From positions 1 through 40,586 of the forward strand of contig JACQPH010000166.1 of NCBI GenBank assembly GCA_016207645.1: 40,586 nt of DNA. The letters are read 5' to 3'. The translations under genes were made by a program, and so were the position numbers. Below, piece after piece: positions 8,490 through 16,716 of the stretch (position 1 is the stretch's first letter; each line of letters opens with the position of its first letter). This DNA comes from Elusimicrobiota bacterium (GTDB lineage: Bacteria > Elusimicrobiota > Elusimicrobia > Elusimicrobiales > UBA9959). Below the pieces are notes generated by a model. That model was not told the origin of the DNA. It worked only from the letters and a program-made list of their open reading frames with translations, and did no database searches.

Positions 8490-9684
8490 AGAGGCGGATT
8501 ACCTGATAATAGGCGCCGGCATAATAGGGCTTACGCTGGCCCGGCAGCTCCGGGAGAGGTTCCCCGGGAAGAAGGTCCTGCTGCTCGAGAAAGAGCCCGG
8601 CGTGGCCTGCCACAGCAGCGGGCGCAACAGCGGCGTGCTGCATGCGGGATTTTATTATACCGCCAATTCGCTGAAGGCCCGCTTTACCCGGGACGGGAAC
8701 GCGGCGATGAAGAAATATTGCCGGGAGAACGGCCTGGCCCTGAACGAGTGCGGAAAGGTGGTGGTGGCCTGCGACGAGACGGAACTGAAGGCCCTTTACG
8801 AGCTTGAAAAGCGCGGCAGGACGAACGGCGTGGATGTCAGACTGATCGACGAGAAAGAGCTGGCGGCTATCGAGCCCAATGCCAGAACCTTCCAAAAAGC
8901 TTTATATTCCCCGTCTACCGCCACCGTGGACCCGGTCCAGGTGAATGTGTCCCTGAAAGACCAGCTTCTCAAGACCGGCGTGGCCATCTTTTTTGAGGAA
9001 GGCTACCAAGAGCTTACGGGGGCGAATACCGTTAAGACCACGAAAGGCCGCATGATCAAGGCCGGCCACCTCGTCAACGCCGCCGGACTTTACGCCGACA
9101 AGATAGCCAGGGACTTCGGTTTTTCCAGGGATTTCGTGATAATCCCTTTCAAAGGCATCTATTTGAAGTACACCGGCGCGGAAGCCCCGCTTAAAGTGAA
9201 TGTCTACCCCGTCCCGAACCTGAAAAACCCTTTTCTGGGCGTCCACTACACCGTCACCGTGGACGGCCACGTTAAGCTCGGCCCGACGGCCATCCCCGCC
9301 TTCTGGCGCGAGAATTACGAGGGCCTGGATAATTTCAGCCTGCCGGAACTGTTCGAGACGGCCTCCTATGAAAGCCTGCTTTTCCTGAGGAACTCTTTCG
9401 GCTTCCGGAGCCTGGCCTTCGAAGAGATGCGGAAATATTACAAGCCTTTCTTCGTAGGCCTCGGGAAGAAGCTGGTAAATAAGCTCGACGCCGACCGCTT
9501 CAACGAATGGACCCGCCCCGGCATCCGCGCCCAGCTCCTGAACACTAAAACCCTGGAGCTGGTCCAGGACTTCGTCGTAGAAGGCGACGCCGCCAGCACC
9601 CACATCCTGAACGCCGTCAGCCCCGCCTTCACCGGCAGCTTCCCCTTCACCAAGTGGATAATAGACTCCCGCCTGAATAATTGA
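8479..9684 (+). CDS. lhgO: L-2-hydroxyglutarate oxidase (LhgO-like) FAD-dependent oxidoreductase
   Basis: A 401-residue DAO-family flavoprotein. The N-terminal DYLIIGAGIIGLTLARQL is the FAD dinucleotide-binding loop, and HSSGRNSGVLHAGFYYT near residue 45 is the region typical of L-2-hydroxyglutarate dehydrogenases/oxidases. Length is normal (about 400). The reaction oxidises L-2-hydroxyglutarate to 2-oxoglutarate and passes electrons to the quinone pool or O2. It overlaps the ABC exporter by 11 bases, so it is co-transcribed with it. The product would be a substrate for the oxidoreductase at 2273-4865 if that enzyme uses 2-oxoglutarate, but this link is inference. The family is confident; close DAO relatives with other substrates remain possible. 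Confidence 0.85.
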   Translation: MKTEEADYLIIGAGIIGLTLARQLRERFPGKKVLLLEKEPGVACHSSGRNSGVLHAGFYYTANSLKARFTRDGNAAMKKYCRENGLALNECGKVVVACDETELKALYELEKRGRTNGVDVRLIDEKELAAIEPNARTFQKALYSPSTATVDPVQVNVSLKDQLLKTGVAIFFEEGYQELTGANTVKTTKGRMIKAGHLVNAAGLYADKIARDFGFSRDFVIIPFKGIYLKYTGAEAPLKVNVYPVPNLKNPFLGVHYTVTVDGHVKLGPTAIPAFWRENYEGLDNFSLPELFETASYESLLFLRNSFGFRSLAFEEMRKYYKPFFVGLGKKLVNKLDADRFNEWTRPGIRAQLLNTKTLELVQDFVVEGDAASTHILNAVSPAFTGSFPFTKWIIDSRLNN

Positions 9685-9697
9685 GTTCCGAGAAAGA

Positions 9698-9810
9698 CCA
9701 CGAGATGCCAAGTCGTGGGCGGCGGGGGGTGCCCTCCGCGCTCCGGGACAAGGCCGCGGGGGCAAGACCGCGGGACGCTGCTTCCTAACTTCCTGTTCTA
9801 GGTTAGGAAG
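9698..9810. other. Structured gap between lhgO and the DUF2442 gene
   Basis: This short intergenic region holds two clear inverted repeats. One is CCACGA/TCGTGG (9698-9703, 9713-9718). The other is a perfect 9-bp CTTCCTAAC/GTTAGGAAG (9781-9789, 9802-9810) with a 12-base loop. A GC-rich stretch with two CCGCGG copies sits between them. No T-run follows, so it is not a standard terminator. It may end lhgO transcription or be a small structured element. Confidence 0.4.
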
Positions 9811-9853
9811 ATAGCAAACTACGCCCCTGCCTTTAAAATTGGAGCAGATAGAA

Positions 9854-10117
9854 TCAGCGCTGGAGTGTCTTTTTAGACTTGCTGAGGGAAACACCGCGGT
9901 AATACAGTGTATCCGCACTCAGGTCTTGCTCATGAGGCCATTCCACCCCGCCTGAGATAATGCGGACTTTTTTGAGATAAGCCTCTTTTTTAAGCTCTTT
10001 AAAAATACCTTTATTCAGGTAAGGTTTGATATTAAATAAACGCGCTTCCCCGTTGCAGAATCTAACACAGAGTTTGTACCCGGGTATTACTTCCACCTTC
10101 GCGATTTGCGGAGTCAT
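9854..10117 (-). CDS. DUF2442 domain protein
   Basis: An 87-residue protein matching the small DUF2442 family: an N-terminal half with KVEVIPGYKLCVRFCNGEAR and RLFNIKPYL, then a YLKKVRIISGGVEWP segment and a closing LSADTLYYRG motif. The biochemical function is unknown. It lies 4 bases downstream of a DUF4160 gene on the same strand; the two families often occur side by side and the pair is discussed as toxin-antitoxin-like. Codons are clearly more AT-rich than those of all neighbours (AAA, ATA and TTT are common), which suggests recent acquisition. The start is ATG with no strong Shine-Dalgarno, consistent with coupling to the upstream gene. Confidence 0.8.
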   Translation of the reverse strand: MTPQIAKVEVIPGYKLCVRFCNGEARLFNIKPYLNKGIFKELKKEAYLKKVRIISGGVEWPHEQDLSADTLYYRGVSLSKSKKTLQR

Positions 10118-10121
10118 TTCA

Positions 10122-10391
10122 TCACCTTAATGGCTGGATTTTGAAGACCTTCTGCCCTTCAACGGCTAATTTCCAATCGGCCATTAGATCCTCTTTATGA
10201 ATTTCAATCCATGCCTGGACCAGCTTTAATTTCGCAGGCTTGAGACTTCCAGTCAGAACATGCCCGCTTGGGATAGCAATCACCGCATTCTGCTCGCCGT
10301 ACTGGGCATGGATATGGGGAGATTTATGTTTATCCCTGTCAAAATGGAACATACGGATGATAATCCCGTAGAACATTGAGACGACCGGCAT
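10122..10391 (-). CDS. DUF4160 domain protein
   Basis: An 89-residue DUF4160 family protein. It shows the family core RMFHFDRDKHKSPHIHAQYG (about residues 14-33), where the HxPHIHA-type His cluster is conserved, followed by AVIAIPSGHVLTGSL. The function is not established. It is first of a two-gene minus-strand unit with DUF2442 and has its own Shine-Dalgarno (AGGAGA, 6 bases before ATG). Base composition is lower in GC than the flanking lhgO and MFS genes. The unit looks like a small accessory cassette dropped between two plus-strand genes. Confidence 0.8.
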   Translation of the reverse strand: MPVVSMFYGIIIRMFHFDRDKHKSPHIHAQYGEQNAVIAIPSGHVLTGSLKPAKLKLVQAWIEIHKEDLMADWKLAVEGQKVFKIQPLR

Positions 10392-10574
10392 AGTATCTCC
10401 TCTTTCCTCAATTCCCGAATCCTTCTGCGGTTGACTTGCAGAATATTAGCAAAAATCAAGGGAGTCCTGTCCAGTTAAATTCTCAAAGCTGGTCTGGCCC
10501 CTTCAGGCCCACCCAATACTACTACTGCCATTAGCTAATTTAATATCATGTAAGCAGCGCAGAACGGAGAAACT

Positions 10575-11843
10575 ATGATCCCCAAAGCAGAGAGCCGCAG
10601 CCCCTGGGCCTACGTGCCCACCACCTATTTCGCCGAAGGTCTGCCGTACATGATAGTCAACTCGCTGGCCGTCATCATCTACAAGAAGATGGGCGTGTCC
10701 AACACGCTGATCGCCTTCTGGACCAGCTGGCTGTACCTGCCATGGGTCATAAAGATGCTGTGGGGCCCGCTGATAGACATGTACTCCACCAAGCGCAGCT
10801 GGATAGCCTGGACCCAGGCGCTCATGTGCGGAGCCATAGCCTGCGCCGCGCTTTCCCTGAAGACCCCGCTCTTCCTCTACGTCTCCATGGCCTGCTTCAT
10901 GGGCGTGGCCTTCCTGTCGGCCACGCACGATATAGCGGTGGACGGCTTCTACATGCTGTCAATGGACGACAAGAAGCAGGCCTTCTTCGTCGGTATCAGG
11001 GCTTTCTGCTACCGCCTCGCCATGCTGTTCAGCTCCGGCGTGCTGGTGATGCTGGCCGGTCGCATCGAGACCCGTACCGGCAATATCCAGGACAGCTGGA
11101 CGCAGGTGCTGCTGCTGGCCGCGGCTATTATGGGCCTGCTGTTCGTCTACCACAGGGTTTTCCTGCCATACCCCGCCGCGGACAGGCCGGACGAGGCCAA
11201 GGCCAGCCAGCTGGCCGAGTTCGGAGAGATCTTCGCCGCTTATTTCAAGCTGGAGAACGTGGGCATAGGCCTGGCCTTCATCCTGCTCTACCGCTTCGGC
11301 GAGGCCATGCTGCTGAAGCTGGCGGCGCCTTTCCTGTTGGACAAGGCCGGGGCCGGCGGCCTGGCCCTGACCACCTCGCAGGTGGGCGTGGCCTACGGAA
11401 CCATAGGCCTGGCTTGCCTGATAACAGGCGGCCTGCTGGGCGGCTATATCATCTCGAAGTTCGGCCTGCGCCGCACCATCTGGCCGCTGGCCTTCCTGCT
11501 GAACGCCCCGGACCTGGTTTACGTCTATATGTCCTATAACCCGGGCCTGCCTGCCGACTTCATCTATACCCTGGTGGCGGTGGAGCAGTTCGGCTACGGC
11601 CTGGGCACCACGGCCTTCATGTACTACATGATACAACTGACCGGCGAGAAGTACAAGACCGCCCATTTCGCCATCTCGACGGGCATCATGGCGCTGGGGA
11701 TGATGGTGCCCGGCTTCGTAAGCGGCAAGCTGCAGGCCATGCTGGGCTACCCGCGGTTCTTCATAGCGGTCTGCCTGGCCACTATCCCGGGCATGCTGCT
11801 GATCCCCTTCCTGAAGATAAAGAACGGCGGGAAAGCGGCCTGA
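10575..11843 (+). CDS. MFS transporter, AmpG/PAT-like
   Basis: A 422-residue major-facilitator protein with about twelve hydrophobic segments. The opening PTTYFAEGLPYMIVNSLAVI and the following WVIKMLWGPLIDMYSTKRSW (the loop 2-3 motif with Gly and Asp) resemble AmpG-type muropeptide permeases and the PAT family. Peptidoglycan-fragment import is therefore possible, but the substrate is not proven. A Shine-Dalgarno GGAG lies 7 bases upstream. The gene stands alone and ends at a bidirectional terminator shared with the converging ferredoxin gene. Confidence 0.8.
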   Translation: MIPKAESRSPWAYVPTTYFAEGLPYMIVNSLAVIIYKKMGVSNTLIAFWTSWLYLPWVIKMLWGPLIDMYSTKRSWIAWTQALMCGAIACAALSLKTPLFLYVSMACFMGVAFLSATHDIAVDGFYMLSMDDKKQAFFVGIRAFCYRLAMLFSSGVLVMLAGRIETRTGNIQDSWTQVLLLAAAIMGLLFVYHRVFLPYPAADRPDEAKASQLAEFGEIFAAYFKLENVGIGLAFILLYRFGEAMLLKLAAPFLLDKAGAGGLALTTSQVGVAYGTIGLACLITGGLLGGYIISKFGLRRTIWPLAFLLNAPDLVYVYMSYNPGLPADFIYTLVAVEQFGYGLGTTAFMYYMIQLTGEKYKTAHFAISTGIMALGMMVPGFVSGKLQAMLGYPRFFIAVCLATIPGMLLIPFLKIKNGGKAA

Positions 11844-11862
11844 GCCATTGCCGGGGCCCAAA

Positions 11863-11891
11863 AAAACAGCCCGCTTTCGGCGGGCTGTTTT
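11863..11891. terminator. Bidirectional Rho-independent terminator
   Basis: A perfect 12-bp stem, AAAACAGCCCGC/GCGGGCTGTTTT, with a 5-base loop, flanked by an A run on the left and T residues on the right. It serves the MFS gene from the left and the ferredoxin gene from the right. Confidence 0.92.
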
Positions 11892-11909
11892 ACTTTAAGG
11901 CCTGAGAGC

Positions 11910-12095
11910 CTATTCCACTTTAATGCACTGTACGGGGCAGTTGGCGGCGGCGGTCTTGCAGGCCTCTTCTTTGTCGGCGGGCACAACGTCGACTTTCACA
12001 ATAGCCTTGTCGGCGGCCATCTCGAAAACCTCGGGGCAGTCATTAACGCAAAGGCCGCAGCCTATGCAAACATCCTTGTCGATAACAGCTTTCAT
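11910..12095 (-). CDS. Small [4Fe-4S] ferredoxin
   Basis: A 61-residue ferredoxin of the single-cluster type. Cys10, Cys13 and Cys16 in CIGCGLC plus Cys53 in NCPVQC are the likely cluster ligands. Cys20 and Cys46 are placed like the disulfide pair seen in several single-cluster ferredoxins. The protein is acidic, as is normal for a soluble electron carrier. It is monocistronic, with a strong Shine-Dalgarno (GGAGGTG, 7 bases before ATG) and a shared terminator. It is a plausible electron acceptor for the oxidoreductase operon, but there is no direct evidence. Confidence 0.9.
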   Translation of the reverse strand: MKAVIDKDVCIGCGLCVNDCPEVFEMAADKAIVKVDVVPADKEEACKTAAANCPVQCIKVE

Positions 12096-12178
12096 GTCAA
12101 CACCTCCGTAGATTTGATTCCAAAATCGTACACCTGATTATACTTAATGTTCCCGAGGGGACTCAATGACGCGCGCCG

Positions 12179-13279
12179 CTATTCGCTTATACGGCGCTCG
12201 GTCGCTTTGTCGAAAACGTGCATGTTCCGGTAATTAAAGCAGAGCCCCACCGCACTGCCGGGGCTGCGGTTAAAGAACGCTTCCACGGTGGCCAGCAGGC
12301 GCTGGCCGCCCACCTTAAGGTAAAGGTTCTCGCGGTGCCCCAGCAGTTCGCATACCTCCAGGACGCCGTCTATCCTCCCCGAGCATTTCTCGCCGCCGGG
12401 CCGCTCCACCAGGACGTCGTCGGGCCTGATGCCGAGCACCACCTCGCGCCCTTCCAGCGCCTCTTTCTGCGGCAGCACGAAGGCCGGGACGGGGAGGGAG
12501 AGGTGCTCGCTGGAGAATATGGCCGTGCCGTCCTTTACTGTCAGCCTGCCGGGAACGAAATTCATGGTGGGGCTGCCGATGAAACCGGCTACGAAGAGGT
12601 TCACCGGCTTGCGGTAGACCTCGATGGGGGAGCCGACCTGCTGGACTATGCCGTGGTTCATGATGACGATGCGGCCGGCCAAGGTCATGGCCTCCACCTG
12701 GTCGTGGGTGACGTAGAGGATGGTGGCGTTGAGGCGCTGGTAGAGCTTGGCTATCTCCACGCGCATCTCCTCGCGGAGCTTGGCGTCCAGGTTGGAGAGC
12801 GGCTCGTCGAAGAGGAAGACCTTGGGCTTGCGCACGATGGCGCGGCCTATGGCCACGCGCTGGCGCTGGCCGCCGGAGAGCTGCTTGGGCATGCGCTTCA
12901 GGAACTTGTTCAGCTGGAGGATGTTCGACGCCTCGGCCACGCGGGAGGCTATCTCCGCCCTGGGCAGCTTGCGCAGGCGCAGCGCGAAATTCATGTTCTC
13001 CTCCACCGTCATATGCGGGTAAAGCGCGTAGTCCTGGAAGACCATGGCTATCTCGCGTTTGGAGGGATGGAGCTCGTTGACCAGGAGTTTATCTATGAAG
13101 ATCTCGCCGTCGGAGATCTCCTCCAGCCCCGCCAGCATCCTGAGGAGGGTGGTCTTGCCGCAGCCGGAAGGGCCCACTATCACCACGAACTCGTGGTCCT
13201 GGATCTCCACATCCACCCCGTTAAGCACCAGGTTGTCGCCGAATCTCTTCACTATCTTCTTAAATTGCACCGTAGCCAT
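12179..13279 (-). CDS. Sugar ABC importer ATPase (MalK/UgpC type)
   Basis: A 366-residue ATPase of the carbohydrate-uptake CUT1 class. It has Walker A GPSGCGKTT (about residue 37), Q-loop VFQDYALYPHM, signature LSGGQRQRVAIGRA, Walker B VFLFDEPLSNLD and H-loop YVTHD. A C-terminal TOBE/MalK regulatory domain follows from about residue 240 (GIRPDDV near residue 290). It energises the two permeases encoded just upstream. In the CUT1 family such ATPases may serve several importers. A Shine-Dalgarno-like AAAGGAT precedes the ATG, only 3 bases after the MalG-type gene. It is last in the operon. Confidence 0.92.
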   Translation of the reverse strand: MATVQFKKIVKRFGDNLVLNGVDVEIQDHEFVVIVGPSGCGKTTLLRMLAGLEEISDGEIFIDKLLVNELHPSKREIAMVFQDYALYPHMTVEENMNFALRLRKLPRAEIASRVAEASNILQLNKFLKRMPKQLSGGQRQRVAIGRAIVRKPKVFLFDEPLSNLDAKLREEMRVEIAKLYQRLNATILYVTHDQVEAMTLAGRIVIMNHGIVQQVGSPIEVYRKPVNLFVAGFIGSPTMNFVPGRLTVKDGTAIFSSEHLSLPVPAFVLPQKEALEGREVVLGIRPDDVLVERPGGEKCSGRIDGVLEVCELLGHRENLYLKVGGQRLLATVEAFFNRSPGSAVGLCFNYRNMHVFDKATERRISE

Positions 13280-13282
13280 AAG

Positions 13283-14149
13283 TTATCCTTTCACGCTGCC
13301 GAGGGTGAGGCCGGAAATGAGCCATTTGGACGAGTAAAGGAACACGCACAGGACGGGGATGGTGACCAGCATGGAACCGGCGGCGAACATGCCCCACTGC
13401 GTTATATACTGCCCCTGCAGCTCGAACAAGCCCAGAGTCCAGGTGTACTGCTTCGAGCTGAACAGCACCACGCGCGCCACTAGGTATTCGTTCCAGGCGG
13501 TGGTGAAATTGAAAAGGAAAGCTATGCTCAGCGCCGGCGTGGAGAGCGGCAGTATGATGCGCCAGAAAGCGCCCACCTGGCTGGTGCCGTCTACGAGCGC
13601 GGCCTCCTCAAGCGAGCGCGGTATGGTGTCGTAGTAGCCCTTCAGTATCCAGATGCTGAAAGGCAGGGAGGAGACCGAGTAGGCGATGATCATGCCCAGG
13701 TAGGTGTTCATCAGCTTCAGCTTCATGATCATCAGGAAGAGGGGGAGGATAAGCATGCCCGCCGGTATCATCTGGCTGGAAAGGAGCAGGATCATCCCGG
13801 CTTTCTTGCCGGGGAAGCGGAAGCGGGAGAAGGCGTAGGCAGCGGTGGAGGCCAGCGAGACGCCGATGAAAGAAGTGGCCAGGGTTATCAGCAGGGAATT
13901 CCAGAGCCAGCGCAGGAACATCGTATCGCCGAGCAGTTTCGAATAGGAGAGGAGCGTGGCCCCGGCGGGAATGAGGGACAGGTCCGTGGAAACCAGCTTG
14001 TCTCCCGGGCGGAGCGAGACGGAGAGGATCCTGAGCAGGGGATAGACGCAGCCCGCGGCGAACAGGAGCAGCCCGGCGTGCAGCAGGACGCTCTTAACCA
14101 GCCTTCTCTTGGCGGCAGCGGTCATTTTTGTCTTCATATCAGCGCTCAT
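13283..14149 (-). CDS. Sugar ABC importer permease (MalG type)
   Basis: A 288-residue inner-membrane permease with about six transmembrane segments. The EAA loop is clear: LEEAALVDGTSQVGAFWRII followed by LPLSTPALS, which docks on the MalK-type ATPase. It ends in SGLTLGSVKG, a terminus typical of MalG-like CUT1 permeases. It overlaps the MalF-type gene by 11 bases and abuts the ATPase gene. Together with its neighbours it forms a complete importer; the sugar cannot be read from sequence. Confidence 0.92.
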   Translation of the reverse strand: MSADMKTKMTAAAKRRLVKSVLLHAGLLLFAAGCVYPLLRILSVSLRPGDKLVSTDLSLIPAGATLLSYSKLLGDTMFLRWLWNSLLITLATSFIGVSLASTAAYAFSRFRFPGKKAGMILLLSSQMIPAGMLILPLFLMIMKLKLMNTYLGMIIAYSVSSLPFSIWILKGYYDTIPRSLEEAALVDGTSQVGAFWRIILPLSTPALSIAFLFNFTTAWNEYLVARVVLFSSKQYTWTLGLFELQGQYITQWGMFAAGSMLVTIPVLCVFLYSSKWLISGLTLGSVKG

Positions 14150-15326
14150 CCTTCGCCGCGTCGAAACTCTTCAGGTAGAAAACGGAGAAGAAGAACAGCA
14201 TCGCGAACACCACCAGGGCGAAGGCCGCCGAGTAGCTGTAGCGGTTATAGGTGAAAGCCGCCTTGTACAGCGCCGAGACCAGTATATCCGCCTGCTCGGT
14301 GCCGCCGGCCTGGCCGGTGACCAGATAGATGACGTTGATATTGTTGAAGGTCCACACCGTGCCGAGCGTGACCGCCGGCATCATTACCGGGCGCACCAGC
14401 GGCAGCGTGATGAAGCGCAGCTTCTGGAAATACGAGGCCCCGTCGATATCGGCCGCGTCGTAATAGGAGCTGGAAATGGACTGGAGGCCGCCGAGTATCA
14501 CCACCATCATGAAGGGTATGCCCAGCCAGATATTAATGAGCGTGCAGGTGAGGAGCGGGTAATCGCTCAGCCACTGCACGGGGGCCAACCCTAGGGCGGC
14601 CAGGAAAGGGAGCTTATCGATGAGCTTCGTGATGGCGATGTTCACGAAGCCGTTGGTGAAATGGAATTCCCCGCGCATGGCCAGCACCGCCACCACCTGC
14701 GGCATGGCCCAGGGGATCACCAGCAGGGTGCGGTAAAGGCCCTTGAAGCGTATCTGGTTATTGAGCATGAGGGCTAGGATAAAGCCGCCGAGCACGTGGA
14801 AGAAAACGTTGGAGAAGGTCCAGACCAGGGTGCGCAGGAGCAGCTCCCAGAAAGTGGTCTCGGAAAGGGGGGAGGTAGTGAATACCTTGACGAACTGGTC
14901 GAGCCCGACGAAAGGGAGCTCGCCGGTGTTCTTCCACATCATGATGGTGGTGAGCTTCAGGTCGTGGAAGGAAAGGTAGATCTCGAACACGAAGGGATAG
15001 ACCAGCAGGAGCGCCAGGCCCGCGAAAGCGGGGGCCAGCAGGAGGTAGGGGACGGTATGGCGGCCCTTTACCGCGTAGCGGAAGAAGGCGGCGATAACGG
15101 CTTCGGCCACCGCAAAATAAAGCCACAGCTTCAGGGTATAGCCGCCCAGCAGGCCGCCGGAGACCGCCAGCGCGAGCGCGGGAAAAACCGCGAGGACCAC
15201 GGGGAAGAACCAGGACCGGGCGTAAAATTTAAAATGAGAGTACAAATAGCCGACAAGCGCGGCCACGCCCGCCGCTACGAGCAGGATGAACCAGCTGACT
15301 TCGGCTACCGACGTTAAAACATTCAT
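14139..15326 (-). CDS. Sugar ABC importer permease (MalF type)
   Basis: A 395-residue permease. Two or three extra hydrophobic segments at the N-terminus (residues 10-85) precede the usual six-helix core, as in MalF-like proteins, which are longer than most CUT1 partners. The EAA loop reads DAADIDGASYFQKLRFITLP near residue 292. It lies 80 bases downstream of the binding-protein gene, with a heptanucleotide array in the gap, and overlaps the MalG-type gene. It forms a heterodimer with MalG in the membrane. Confidence 0.9.
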   Translation of the reverse strand: MNVLTSVAEVSWFILLVAAGVAALVGYLYSHFKFYARSWFFPVVLAVFPALALAVSGGLLGGYTLKLWLYFAVAEAVIAAFFRYAVKGRHTVPYLLLAPAFAGLALLLVYPFVFEIYLSFHDLKLTTIMMWKNTGELPFVGLDQFVKVFTTSPLSETTFWELLLRTLVWTFSNVFFHVLGGFILALMLNNQIRFKGLYRTLLVIPWAMPQVVAVLAMRGEFHFTNGFVNIAITKLIDKLPFLAALGLAPVQWLSDYPLLTCTLINIWLGIPFMMVVILGGLQSISSSYYDAADIDGASYFQKLRFITLPLVRPVMMPAVTLGTVWTFNNINVIYLVTGQAGGTEQADILVSALYKAAFTYNRYSYSAAFALVVFAMLFFFSVFYLKSFDAAKDER

Positions 15327-15343
15327 CTTCTATTTCTTCTTCC

Positions 15344-15378
15344 TGACTCCCGACTCCCCATTCCCGATTTTCGATTCC
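15344..15378. repeat. Heptanucleotide array, TGACTCC/CGATTCC type
   Basis: Five tandem 7-base units read TGACTCC, CGACTCC, CCATTCC, CGATTTT, CGATTCC. They fill most of the short gap between the MalF-type gene and the binding-protein gene. The 7-base phase is clear although the units have diverged. A near-palindromic GCACTAATTCGTGC follows. Confidence 0.7.
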
Positions 15379-15406
15379 TTCGCACTAATTCGTGCTCGTC
15401 TGCTTC

Positions 15407-16624
15407 TTATTGGTTCATTTCCGCTATCTTCTTATCGGTGTTTTCCTGCATCTTGCGCACGGCGGTATCCACGTCCAGCTTCCGGGTGGTGGCCATGCCG
15501 AGGTAATTGCGCGCGGAGTCCCAGACGGCGCGCATTTCGGTGGCCATGGGCATGGGCCGGCCCTTCAGGATCTGGTCCAGCGAGATGCGGGAAACCTCGT
15601 CGGAAGTTATCTCCGGGGCCGCGCCGGCCGCCTTGAGGGCGGGCAGGCGGGTCAGGGCCTGGTACTGCTTCACCTGGTTCTCCCTGGTGGTATAGAATTC
15701 GAGCAGGCGCTTCAGGAGGGCCAGTTTTTCCGGCTTGGCGCCGGCGCTGATCATGAAATACTTGCCGCTCACCATGGGCGAGGGATAAAGGCCGGTCCTG
15801 GACAGCCTCGGTATGACGGCTAGGCCGAAATCCTTCCCGAAATGCTTCTGGTACAGGGAGATGGCCCAGTCGCCGTTTATGATGAAAGCGACCTTGCCCT
15901 CTTTGAACATGGAGTCCATGCAGTTGTAGTCGCATTCCATGGGAACGTACTGTTTTTCGTACTTGAGGTCCAGGTAGAAATTCACGGCGTCGCGCATCGG
16001 CTGCGTGTCGAGGGTGGGTTTCTTGCCGTCCATGGGCCAGCCGCCGAAAGCGCCCAGCCAGGGCATGAGCCAGAACGGCTCGCCGCCGTCGAAGGCCATG
16101 CAGCGCTCGAGCTTCAGCTGCTTCGCCGGCCCGGCGCAGAAAGCAAAAAGCTCGTCGGTGGTCTTAGGTGGGGCTTTGACGAACTTCTTGTTGTAGAACA
16201 GCAGTAGATGGTTGCCGTTGGAGACAGGCACGCCCCAGGCATGGCCGTCCAGCGTTATGGCTTCGACTACGGGCCTGTTGTAGCGGGTAAAGTCGAAATG
16301 GCCTTCGAGCGGTACGATGAAGCCCGACACGGCGTAAAGCCCGGCGGTATCGGAGGGACCGAGGAGGAGGTCCGGCGGCACGCCGGCCAGCGAGGCGGCC
16401 TGGAACTGAGAGCGCAGGTCCTCGGTCTGGTAATGGGTGCGGATTATCTCCAGGCCGGCGTTCTCCGGCAGTTTTTTGAAGGCCTCGAAAACCGAATCTA
16501 TGTAGGGGGCGACCTGGGCGTCTTCCTGCTCCCAGACCACGATGGTCTTCGAGGTGTCGGCGGCGGGGCGGGAGCAGGCGGCAAGCGCCCCGGCGAAAGC
16601 CAGTATTAAGAGTTCTTTCTTCAC
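15407..16624 (-). CDS. Extracellular sugar-binding lipoprotein (MalE-like)
   Basis: A 405-residue CUT1 solute-binding protein. The N-terminus has a lipoprotein signal with the lipobox ALAAC, placing the lipidated Cys at residue 17. The mature part starts TIVVWEQEDAQ and contains GVPPDLLLGPSDTAGLY near residue 80 and KVAFIINGDWAISLY near residue 240, both typical of the family. It captures an oligosaccharide or sugar derivative and delivers it to the permeases encoded downstream. A GTG start follows a GTGAGGCGG stretch. A GATAAT -10-like sequence lies about 45 bases upstream on the minus strand. First gene of the importer operon. Confidence 0.92.
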   Translation of the reverse strand: MKKELLILAFAGALAACSRPAADTSKTIVVWEQEDAQVAPYIDSVFEAFKKLPENAGLEIIRTHYQTEDLRSQFQAASLAGVPPDLLLGPSDTAGLYAVSGFIVPLEGHFDFTRYNRPVVEAITLDGHAWGVPVSNGNHLLLFYNKKFVKAPPKTTDELFAFCAGPAKQLKLERCMAFDGGEPFWLMPWLGAFGGWPMDGKKPTLDTQPMRDAVNFYLDLKYEKQYVPMECDYNCMDSMFKEGKVAFIINGDWAISLYQKHFGKDFGLAVIPRLSRTGLYPSPMVSGKYFMISAGAKPEKLALLKRLLEFYTTRENQVKQYQALTRLPALKAAGAAPEITSDEVSRISLDQILKGRPMPMATEMRAVWDSARNYLGMATTRKLDVDTAVRKMQENTDKKIAEMNQ

Positions 16625-16716
16625 CGCCTCACCTTTAAACTCTCACTGTCCGGTATTATCCCAATTCTAACAAATAAACCGCGGTATTTATTAAAATATA
16701 TACGGTCAGGTCACCG

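Noticed and set aside
9685-9853. Riboswitch or known ncRNA after lhgO
   Set aside because: Hairpins are present but I could not match a known consensus, and the region is downstream of, not before, a gene on the plus strand.
10391-10575. Promoters in the gap between the DUF4160 and MFS genes
   Set aside because: Several AT-rich words such as TAATAT occur, but none has an acceptable -35 partner at 16-18 bases, so I did not annotate a promoter.
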